Assembly: GCA_023159155.1 (NCBI GenBank)
Contig: JAJNNX010000030.1
Coordinates: 496,001 to 560,000, forward strand
Length of the DNA stretch: 64,000 nucleotides
Source of the DNA: Ustulina deusta
Lineage: Eukaryota > Ascomycota > Sordariomycetes > Xylariales > Xylariaceae
Reading direction: 5' to 3'
Shown here: one piece after another, positions 46,181 to 56,300 of the stretch
Layout: each line of letters opens with the position of its first letter
Numbering within the stretch: position 1 is the first letter of the stretch
Program-made: the position numbers and the translations under genes
Notes under the pieces: model-generated
The model's database searches: none
What the model was told of the DNA's origin: nothing
The model's input: the letters and a program-made list of their open reading frames with translations, nothing else

Positions 46181-46636
46181 ATGCCCGAGGCGACTCCATG
46201 GCACGTCATCTGCTGGGAGGGCGAAGAAGAACCAGAAGACCCAGTATCGGGATTACCAGGGACCGAGCAGGCCTACTGGTTCAAGGTCCTCGTTCCACAC
46301 AATCGGATAAGCGAGCACACGAAAACCAAGGTGAAGCACGGCAGGACGGAGACGAGGCTCAAGGATAAACGCTCGCACGTCCAATGCACCATATGCAAAT
46401 GGTATGAGGATTTTCCCGGAAGCACTGGCATAGGGCGATGGGGGCCCTACGAACAGACCCGAGCAGAATGGGACAGGCTCCCCGCGACTAATGGATACTA
46501 CACATTCTATAGCACCGCTCTGGCTCGCCCTATATCTCCCGATGTGGACCATTACTACGACTTGGAGTTCTTCGTGGGGAAGCATACGAGTAACTGCCCC
46601 CAGGCATGGTTCCAGACCAACACCTTTCAAGCCTAG
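46181..46636 (+). CDS. Uncharacterised small protein, paralog 1 (151 aa)
   Basis: Intronless frame of 151 aa starting MPEATPWHVICWEGEEEPE; in frame upstream there is open sequence but no better start. It is soluble-looking: no signal peptide or membrane segment, rich in aromatic residues and His. I do not recognise the family. The important feature is that it aligns over its whole length with the protein encoded 1.2 kb downstream (47805-48236). Shared with similar spacing are a Trp/Cys start followed by GE, VLVP (36-39), HG (53-54), RLKD (59-62), H66, K73, RWGP then EWD (97-98), EFFVG (129-133) and a C-terminal aromatic ending. Conservation between diverged copies argues that it is a real protein. 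Confidence 0.7.
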   Translation: MPEATPWHVICWEGEEEPEDPVSGLPGTEQAYWFKVLVPHNRISEHTKTKVKHGRTETRLKDKRSHVQCTICKWYEDFPGSTGIGRWGPYEQTRAEWDRLPATNGYYTFYSTALARPISPDVDHYYDLEFFVGKHTSNCPQAWFQTNTFQA

Positions 46637-47804
46637 CCCAGGAGAGGTAAACGTATGCGCTCGACTACTCAATAGTGTCGGCGATCTACTAATGTGTGCA
46701 TAGACCTCTGGCAGTTGGAATATGTCGGAGGCACAAGAGGACGGATAGTCGAGGCGGACATGACGTATGGCAGACGGATCGTAGGGACACGATGATGGCT
46801 TCGGGATCCATTCATTTGGCACAGGCCCGACCACGGCAGTGAAATACTTGTTCCTATGGAGCTACCCGAGCCTCTCTCCCCCCCCCCCCCTCTTTGCCGG
46901 GCACCCGTTTTTTGGTTCGGGGTTAGGTAGTGTCGGTGTTCCTGATCCGGCCTATCGGTATCGGGCTTACGTCAAAGCAAAAGTTCGGTGCGCTTGAATC
47001 GCTCGTTTATATCGTAATTCGTACTCTCGTTTACGCCCCTCCCCGTATTCGTTTATGCCCACAAAAGAGACTGGCACAACGCGGGTTCGATCGCCGGTCC
47101 AGTCTAGTGTCGGACGTGGAGGAAAGACGAGGTGCAACCAGCTCTCTCTGTCTCACGCGCCAATCACGAGGCGCCGTTAACGATATTTTACGAGCCCTCT
47201 TTTTTTCTTTTCTTTCCCTTCGCCACCAATGCGAAACGACTAGAGCGTGTGTGACGAAAGCCTTCTGGCGTAGTGCGAAGGGGTTCAGAATCCGGGTCGT
47301 GATAAGCCTGCCAATTTCAGCGAGGGACGGGGTTTCGGCCGATAAAACAGAACAGTGTAGCCTAGATTTGCGCTGGTTGCGCAAGAAGCTTATACGGGTG
47401 CTATGGTGGTACGCGGGAGATTCAAGCCGATTCCCTGCTGCCTTGACAAGGGAGGCGCCTGTCGAATCAGACCTTGGCTTGAGCAATCGTGATACGTTGA
47501 GATTCACGTTGCGAGGACCTCTCTGTCAGGTATCGTCACCCGGACGGGCTGCTACATCTGACAGCGGCAACAAGCGGCTATTAATGAGCACTGGGGAACG
47601 CTGAGTCCACGTTGGACCCCCGAATCCGTTTTACCATCGAGTCGGGCGCCACTGTGAGTTTGCAGCTCGTCGATCGTGACCAGCATCAATCGGCACGCCT
47701 GGGACCGACACTCTCCGGCACCCAACATGAGCCCCCCGCACGCTCGGTCACAGGGGGTGGGCCAGACGCAGGCAGGGAGGGAGACAGATCTGTTTTCGCG
47801 AGGC
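46637..47804. other. Region between the small paralogs
   Basis: Contains a 13-C run (46878-46890) and two overlapping open frames on opposite strands (224 residues at 46930-47604 plus; 158 residues at 47507-47031 minus). Neither shows a domain or a codon pattern I can support, so I treat the stretch as the promoter and leader of the second paralog. In-frame ATGs upstream of 47805 (47676, 47727) could extend that protein. Confidence 0.4.
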
Positions 47805-48236
47805 ATGTCGTGGGCGCTGTGCTTCTTCTCAGGCGAGAACCCGCAGGTGCAGGAGTTCCGGGCGCCGAGGGCAGGGGACCTGGCCAATCAGTCCGTCGCC
47901 GTGCACGTCCCGTACCACCACCTGCACCTGTTCGCGGGCCACATCCGCCACGGCAACTCGTCGTGGCAGCCGCGCCTCCGGGACGCCGCCGGCCACTGCA
48001 GACTGAGGGTCTTCAAATGCGACAGCCGGGGCCAGCCTCACCAGTGGCCGCACACCTTCTACGCCCGCTGGGACCAGCACTACCGCGACGAGCACTTCTC
48101 CTTCGACGCCCTGCTGCCGCTCCACGGCGAGCTCCAGCCCGGGCGCTACTTCATCGATTGCGAGTTCTACAAGGGACAGTGGGAGCTCGATGATCCCGAC
48201 GCGAGATACACCACGGGCATGTTCGACGTGGTGTAA
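47805..48236 (+). CDS. Uncharacterised small protein, paralog 2 (143 aa)
   Basis: GC-rich intronless frame of 143 aa from the start chosen by alignment with paralog 1: MSWALCFFSGENP here against PWHVICWEGEEEP there. Upstream in-frame ATGs would add up to 43 low-complexity residues. No signal peptide or membrane segment. Shared positions with paralog 1: VHVP (33-36), HG (49-50), RLRD (57-60), H64, K71, QWPH then RWD (88-90), EFYKG (120-124) and the terminal F. Its strong G/C bias differs from paralog 1 and contrasts with the AT-saturated island starting 1 kb downstream. Function unknown. Confidence 0.7.
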   Translation: MSWALCFFSGENPQVQEFRAPRAGDLANQSVAVHVPYHHLHLFAGHIRHGNSSWQPRLRDAAGHCRLRVFKCDSRGQPHQWPHTFYARWDQHYRDEHFSFDALLPLHGELQPGRYFIDCEFYKGQWELDDPDARYTTGMFDVV

Positions 48237-49229
48237 GACGAGAAAGGGGGAGAGAGAGAGAGACAGAGGTATCATCCGCGGGGGCCGGATTGTGGTTGGA
48301 GACTCTGGTGCCAACTTGGATGTAGGCGTGGAATCGATCAGGGATCACGATTTCCTCGATGCGGGCGGGGAGAATTCATCGGCGTACTGTTTGTTAGCTT
48401 GGTTGTCATCTTTGATAGCACTCGTTGGTTCGATTGCTCATGGCGGATGATGGGAGGAGTACTTGTTGATCGGCGGTCTTGTTTGTCTTTAAAATCTACT
48501 AGGTATCGGCAGGGGGCTTTTACGCGTCTAATCCACCCGATCACTCTTTTCTTGGTATAAAACGACTATTTCTAGCGCCGCTGCTCGAATACTAAACCCC
48601 TTTCTGCTATTCACTAGCTACCTAGGTCAGGGTCGGATGCAGCACCTCTTTGGCGAGCTGGTACACTTTAAGATGATATAATCAACAGCGGCGTGCGCAT
48701 ATCTCCAGCCAAACGCCACGAATACATTTCCCGCCACACCCCAAATCGGATTTTAATAACACGGCAGTGCAGCTGAAGTCTCTAATTGGACGGCCGAGAG
48801 TGAGCCGTGATGTGATTGGTAACACAGAGCCGACAAACAGGAGGATATCAAAGCAGCCATTCTTGGCTGCGAGCGGAAAACGATGGAAACCTGCATAACT
48901 AAGACGTGCGGGTAGGAGTCCCGATTAGCAGCGATTGGGTGCGAAGCGGAAGGGAAATGGAGCGATGGGAGGCCGCGACAGCGTGGTCTTCCAGCAGTTC
49001 TGGTCGAAATAAATAAAAAGGGCCATCATGCAAACGAGGAAGGGATCATCTATACATAGGCGTAAAGAATTTCTTTAAACAATTTTTTTTTTATGTTGAT
49101 AAATCGCTGTTGAACTAACACTTGCTTTTGCTTGGAGAGGCAAAGGCAGCCAGCAATTGGTTTAGAGATTGGATGATGCTTCACTATCCGGTGCAAAGTA
49201 CCTGCGCCATAATATAATGTCTCGCCATA
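48237..49229. other. Intergenic flank of the transposon island
   Basis: Unmutated sequence of normal composition; no gene recognised. About 48250-48266 is a GA-rich run (AGAGAGAGAGA). The transposon begins after the target duplication at 49230-49234. Confidence 0.5.
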
Positions 49230-49234
49230 GACAG
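49230..49234. repeat. Target site duplication of outer element, left copy (GACAG)
   Basis: GACAG directly abuts the left 160-bp terminal repeat and recurs directly after the right repeat at 62438-62442. Confidence 0.85.
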
Positions 49235-49394
49235 AGTTGAAAATGAGTGTATATAGTAGGTGTACAGTATTGTATTATGTATTAAGGAACAAGTCTAGGT
49301 ACTGTTGGATGAGGTGGTACCTTTACAATATATAGTAGATGCGTGTGGGGCGTAGTACCTAGCTATCTTTTTTATTTGCTTCCCGATTTTTATA
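49235..49394. repeat. Outer element LTR, left copy (3' LTR of the minus-strand element)
   Basis: 160 bp, differing from the right copy only by transitions (13 by eye). On this copy nearly all changes are C-to-T and lie in the inward half (from about 49323). Termini read AG...TA on the plus strand rather than TG...CA. Confidence 0.88.
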
Positions 49395-52300
49395 CTCCTA
49401 CTTGAACTATACGTATTTATATAAAGTTATTACTAACTTGTTTTTTTAATTGTTCTTTATTATGCTTAGAGTTATATATAATTTTGGAAGTATATATTTT
49501 TAATGCTTTAATAGGGTAGATTTTTTAGCTTTGTTTATTTTAATACTTTTAGTAGAAAGTTTAATAGGCATTTTCTTTTGTTGTTTTGATTTGCGTCTAT
49601 GTTATACTAAATATATGTTTTTTTTATATTTTTTTTTAAGGTATTTAATAAAGATATGTTATTTTCTAAAAAGTATTTTGTTTTAGTAATTAAATCTTAT
49701 AATTTCTACTAGATTATAGTTCTATATTAGGATATGTTTTTTTTTTGATTTTTTTGTTTTAATAATAGCAATTATAAAAATGTGCTATTTTTTGGTTTTT
49801 TATTGGTTTTTTATTATAGGTCTGTTTAGAATACTAAATATTTTAATTTTGAAGTAGTGTTTATTTGTATTAATAGGTTTAGTAAAGTAATTAAAAAAGT
49901 TTCTAGTTCGAGTGTTTAGTATATAGTTTGTTTAATTTATTTTGTTTTGTTTGTTATAAAAAGAAATAAATTAAAAATATATATATAGGATTATTTTATG
50001 TTTTTGTTTTAGTTCTAAATATTTTAAAATAAAGGTTAGTTCTAATTATATTTAAAATTGTTTTAAGAAATTTTCGATTTTAAAGCTTAGCATTTCTAAG
50101 TTTAATAAAAGTTTATTAAAATCTATTAGTAATTTTGTTATAATTAAAGGTAAAAAAAAAAAGTTTATAAATAGTATTAATATTTTAAATGTTTTTTTTT
50201 ATTATAGTTTTTTATTTTTTAGGGTAGGGCCCTAATATTAGCAAAAAGGTCTTTTATAAAATAAAGGTTAATAATATTAATTAATTAGTTTATAAATAAT
50301 ATTAATTAAATTATAATAAAATAAAAAATTTAATAAAATATAAATATTTAGTATATTTTTTATAAGATATAAATAGTTATAGTTTAAAAAAAGCATTAGT
50401 AATTCTAGAGTTCTCTAAAATAGGACGCTTTAAAGGGTAAAAGCTCTGTTAGATTAGCTATATAAAACCTATAAAAGTGTTTTAAAATAACAAAAGTTTT
50501 AATAAATAATTTATAAAGCTTGTAAAACATAAACTTAGCTATTTTTCTTATTTGCTTTATAGCTAGAGGCCTAGAGCGTTTTAAAACATAATAAATTTAT
50601 TTTGTAGTAGTAGTTTAGTAAGGCTATTAGCTATTTATTTAAATATATAAATCTATTTAAAATTAATATCTTTTTGCTATATAGCTTTTTTATAAAAAGC
50701 TTGTTATATAGGAATATATTTTATTTTGTTATAGAATTGCAGGTTTTTTGCTATAACTATAGCCCTTTAATTATCTTTATATATAATAGTAGCGATTATT
50801 TCTTTTTTTAAAGTATTTAATTCGGATAATAGTTATTAAAGCTATATAGCTTTTTTTATAGCTTATATCTATTTTATTAGTTTTAACTTATAAAAAAATA
50901 AGGTAGTACTTTATTATTTTTTAAAGCTTTAATTAATAGTACTACTTTTTATATTAAAAATATATTTTATTATTAAATGTTTAGTTTAAGTATAGCTAGC
51001 CTAGTTAATATTAGTCTATTTTACTAAATCTTGCAGTTTTTTTTAATAGTATAGTTTTAGGTTAATAGTACTATATAAATAATATAGCACTTGCCTAGCT
51101 ATTTTTATATATACTATTATAAGGTTTTTTATATATTTGCTTAAATAAGAAATAGTATATACTATATTTAGTCTAGTACTAAACATAGCATATATTAGGC
51201 AGCTAATAGCTTTTATATACTACTAAGTATTATTTTTAGAGGTTTTATAATTATCTGCTAGTTTTAGAATTTTGTTTATATTAATAGGTATAATAATTAT
51301 ATATACTTTCTACTAGCCTAGTTCTCTAATTATTTTCTTTAGGTAGGCTTTTTAACTAAAAAAAATAGTTTTATTTTTTTAGTCCTAAATAATAGCTATA
51401 CTAAAATAAAAAAAGTATAGCCCTAGATTTTATATTTTAAATCTTTTTAATAATATTTTTTTAATTTTGTCGATTTTTTTTTTAAAAGTCCTACTATTAA
51501 TAGGTTATTAATATAAATAGTTATATATATATGCCTTTTAGCAAATATACCAATGTTTAATTCTAATAGTTTAAAGCTTAGCGTTTCTAAAAAATTAGCC
51601 AATATTTAATACTATATTTTAAAAGCTTATTTTAAGCTATAAAATGCTTTATTTAGCTTATAGACTTTATTAGTTCTATTATTAAATTTAAGTAGTTATT
51701 AAACATAAACGTTTTTTTTTATTTTTTTATATAAAAAAACAGTTTTAACGTTTATCTGTTTAATTTTAAGATCTAGAGCTATAGTAATTATAAAAATAGC
51801 TTTATAACTTATTAGTTTTACTACTAAAGCAAAAGTCTTATTATAATTTTTGCTAAAGATTTGTTTAAAGCTTTAAACAATTTATTATATTTTATATTTT
51901 ATAACTTTTTTATTAAAGCTTTTTTTAATTTTATAAACCTATTTTTTAGTTATAAGATTTTTGCTAACAAGTAATTTGCAAAGTATCCAAGTCCTATTAT
52001 TAATAAGTAATTAGTATTCTGTTCCTATAACTTTATATTATTCAAACTATTTAGTATTTTTTTTAGTTTGTTTATAGTTTTTTAGTTCTATATTTATTGC
52101 TAATAATATAAATAATAGTATTATAATAGCTATTTTAAAAATAGGTAATAAAGCATACAAGCTATACTATAAATAATTAAAAACTTATATTTAAAAACAT
52201 AAATTATAATAAAATTATGGTGCTTTTTGTACTAAGTTCCCTAGTTCAAAATATAGTAGTACTAGTAGTATATACACTAAAAATTATTGATTTTTAAAAA

Positions 52301-53034
52301 GTACTAGAAGTAATAAAGGTGTTTCTATATAAGCTACTAATATATATAATTCTAGAAGTTCTGCAAATAATAGATCAAAAGCTACCTTTTTTTTTTAAGT
52401 AGTTATTTTTATATTTTCTGTTTTTTTAGCAGCCTGCTTTTGTTCTTGTTTACTAAAGGGTAATAATAATCTATAGCGCTTTTTTATTAATTTTTCGGCA
52501 TTCTTTATTAATATATAAAAATATTTTTTTATAAAAGTAATATTGTTAATAGTTATAATAGTAAAATTATTAAATCTATAAATAATATAGTTATATATTT
52601 TATTACCTTTATACCTTAGCATTTTATAAAAGATAGTTTTTACTTTTAGTATGTTTAGTTTATTATCTAGCATATAATTTCCTAGTATACCAAAAGTAAC
52701 TATATAATAATAGTCTAGCTATTTGCTATACTAATTTTTATATAGTATTAATACTATTTTCTTAAAGCATTATTTATTCCTAATATAGGTAGCTATTTAA
52801 ATATAAATAGGCTAAAAGTTTAATAAAAGTTTACTTTTTTTTGCTATAATTAGCATTGCTTGTACTATATCTTTTAGCGTTCGGATAAACTTTTTTGCTT
52901 TTTTATTTTGCTAGTATTGCCCTATAATAGAATATCTAATAGTTATGGTTTTTTAAATACAATAATAAATAAAGTCTTTATTTATATATATTTTTAGTTT
53001 GTTTAAGTTAATATATTAGTATTATTGTTTAAAT

Positions 53035-53310
53035 CTCTCCCACTTTTGCAGAAGTTCTTTAAATTCTAAAAACCATAAACCTAAACTTAGTAAAAGGATA
53101 GCCCAAACTCTGCCAATAAAGTCACAAAAAACAGCCATCTACCCTATGTGACGGTTAGTACAGTCTTGGCGAGACTTGCAAGGACTCCAGACCCACAGGG
53201 CGATAAGATAGAAGGTCTATGCACAGACTAGCCCATACCTCTGCAGCCATACATACAGAGTCCATATCTACCCACCTTATAAACTCTGACTTCTTTCCTT
53301 TTTTCTTTCT
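53035..53310. other. Mutation-spared window across the Copia/Gypsy left junction
   Basis: About 110 bp of Copia integrase and about 160 bp of the Gypsy left LTR keep normal base composition, with CpA, CpG and CpC words intact, between AT-saturated sequence on both sides. On the minus strand the Copia part is still an open frame (CDFIGRVWA...FKELLQKWERFKQ). Confidence 0.85.
53142..53146. repeat. Target site duplication of inner element, left copy (CCCTA)
   Basis: CCCTA precedes the TG of the left 240-bp LTR and recurs after the CA of the right LTR at 59305-59309. Confidence 0.9.
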
Positions 53311-53386
53311 TTTTTTTTTAGCTTAGAGTTTTTGCCTATAATATTAATAAACTAACTATAAAAGTTTTATTTAACTAAACATAGCA
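53147..53386 (+). repeat. Gypsy 5' LTR
   Basis: 240 bp, TGTGACGG... to ...AGCA. The outer (left) two thirds are unmutated; the inner third is AT-shifted compared with the right copy. Confidence 0.92.
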
Positions 53387-56300
53387 CTACTTTAAGCTTA
53401 TTAATTATTTGCTAACAAACGTTTAATAAAATATATATTTTTTATTTTGCTATAGTTAGTAAAACATAAATAAACTTTTTTTTTTTAGTTGTATGCTTAA
53501 TATTAAAGATTATATATTTTATAATACAAATTTAACTTTAATATAACTACAATAAAACTTTTAACTTTTATATTACCTAAAAATAAACAATTTATAAAAA
53601 ACCTAACCTTAAACATTTTAATTCTACCCCAAGCATTTAAATAATTAGAACAACTTTAGTTACAAAGTATAACTAGCTTATTATTTTTAAACAATTTTAA
53701 AATTTTTATTTCTATAGAAAAAAAAAATTATTTTATATTAGACTTTTTTACAAACGTTTTAAATAAACTAATACTTAAAAAAAAAAACAAAGTATTAGAA
53801 CATAAAAAAAACAAAGAATTAAGACTTAAAAAAAACAAAAAATTAGGACTTAAAAAAAATAAAATCTAAACTAGAGCTAAAACAACTTAATATAAATAAT
53901 ATACCTAGAAATATAGCAAAAAATATTAGAGCTATATAGGCTTACGATTTTGTATTAGTTCTAATAAAACTTTTTTAACAACTAAAAAAAATAAAACATT
54001 AATTTTTTGTTATGTTTACTTTAGCGTTTTTAAAAAATTATTATAACTTAACTATAAAAAATATATTTAGAAGTACTAACTTTAAACCTTTTAGCCTTGC
54101 TGCTCTGCTTGCTTTTTAACCCGTTAGTTTATTTATAACTATTTTAAACCCTTTTTATACTAAAAAAACTAAAGTATAAAAAACTAATCCTAGCAAATTT
54201 GCAAAAAATAAAAACCTATTTAATAACTAGGTCTATAAACTAGCAAAAAAGTTAAATAAAAATATTACTATTTTTTAAACTAAAAATAGCTAACTTTAGT
54301 ATATTATAAGCTAATTAAAAAAACATACCAAAAAATCTATAAAAATATATTTTTATTTAACTAAAAAACTATTTAGCAATATTATAAAAATAATCTAAGT
54401 TTTATTAATAGTTTATTATAATTTTAACTAAATAGCTACTACTTATAAAATATTTAAAACCTATATATATAAAGCAAATAAAAATATTAATAAATTTATT
54501 TCTATATTTAATAGCTTAGTTTAGAAGTATTAATTTATAGAATTGTAATAAAAACATAAACTATAGGACTATTTTTATATAAATTTAAAAAAAAATTTAT
54601 ATAAAGCTTTTATAAATCTAGATATTTTTTATAAATTATTTATTAATAAAGTTATTAAATTAGTATATAATACTAAGCAAGCTTATAAAAATTGCTAGCA
54701 AACTAAACTTATAAACTTAACTAAAAAAAGATCAAACTTAGATAATCAAACTTTTAGCAAACCTAACTACTAATTTTTAGCAAACTTTAAAAATTCTAAA
54801 ATATTTACTTTAAAACAATTAAAACAAGCTTTAATTATAAAAAAAAAAAAAACTTATTAAAATAATAAAACTTGCTTTATTTATAATAAAAAAAAATATA
54901 TATTAGTTAACTGCTTTAACTAAAAACCTAAAGTTTTAAATATTTAGCTAGCAAAAAAAACACTTAACAAAAATAGCTCGGGTAGTTTATCTAACTTAAA
55001 AAACAAATAAAACTAATAAAAGTTTTCTTATTAGTCCTTCTATCTACTTTAATTAAAATATATAGCTAAAACAAATTAATTACTTTTAAAATACTTGCTA
55101 AGTTATAAATTAATAATATTAAAATAAAAACTTTAGCTTTATATAATACTAGAACCTATACCTCTTTAATAATTAGCCGCAAATTTACACAATAAGTTAA
55201 GCAATAGCTAAAAACAAAAGTAGTTTATTTAATAAAATTTCAAAAACTTTACAACTATTATAGCAAAGTAGTTAGTAAAGTTCGCAAATATTTAATATAT
55301 ATAATAAAAATTAATAATTAATAATTCAAAAACCAAACGTTCTAGGTTACTAACCTTAGTTACAACATTATTATTAGCATTAAATAGTTAATAAAACAAA
55401 ATGTTCTAATAAAAACTTAAAAACAATAATTAATCTAGCTAAATAATTTATTTTTATTAGCTTAGTTTTTTCTTATAATTATAGTTAAACTATTTAACTA
55501 TAAATAATAAATTATAAACCTAAAAATATAAAAAAATACTAATTAATACAATTAAACATTAGAAAAATACTATTAAATATTAAAACAACTTTTTAGAACT
55601 AAAATAATTATTTTAAGTATAACTAAAATTAAAAAAATATAAAAAAAACCTAGAATTTTTAAACTTAAAATAAAAAAGATCCGTATAATAACTCTTAAAA
55701 AAAAAAAAAACCAAGCTACTATTAAAAAAATTCTACAAAACTTTTAGAACTACTTTTATTAAAATAAATAAAAACAGTTAACTAAAAAGATTTTATAAAA
55801 ACTTATTATAATTAAGTTTGTAATAATTAAAAATAATAATACTAAGCTACTTAAAAAAAACTTAAAAATAATTAGTATTTTATAAAAAAAATAAACTTAA
55901 ATTAACTAAGTAGTACTATAAAAGACTTTTAATAATAAACTTATCTTATTCCTGAAAAAAAAAAACTTTAAATATATAAAGTTAGTACAAAATCTTTTAC
56001 TTCTTTAATTATTATACCTAAAAAAGTTCTTTTTAAAAAAAAAATCTAAAACCTTGCTATTATTACAACTAGAGTTCAATATAGTGCTAGAACTTAATAG
56101 TAAAAAATACGCCTTAGAACCTTACTAATACTAAATACCTATATAGTTTATTTTTTTTAAAAAAAAGTTTATAAACAAGCTACTAGCTATAAACTTTATT
56201 AAACAAAGCATAAACCTAGATATTATGTCTGTTTTATTTATACCTAAACCTAAATTAATTAAACACAAATTTATAATTAATTACTAATAAAAAAATATAT

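Noticed and set aside
47088..47105. GGGTTCGATC word resembling a tRNA T-arm
   Set aside because: The flanking bases cannot form the 5-bp T stem and no acceptor, D or anticodon arms are found upstream.
47612..48193. 193-residue Pro/Arg/Ala-rich plus frame
   Set aside because: Out-of-frame shadow of the GC-rich paralog 2; composition typical of a shifted GC-rich frame.
47829..48314. 161-residue minus-strand frame
   Set aside because: Antisense shadow of paralog 2.
52395..52673. 92-residue minus-strand frame in the AT-rich block
   Set aside because: It is a chance open piece of decayed Copia pol, not a separate gene.
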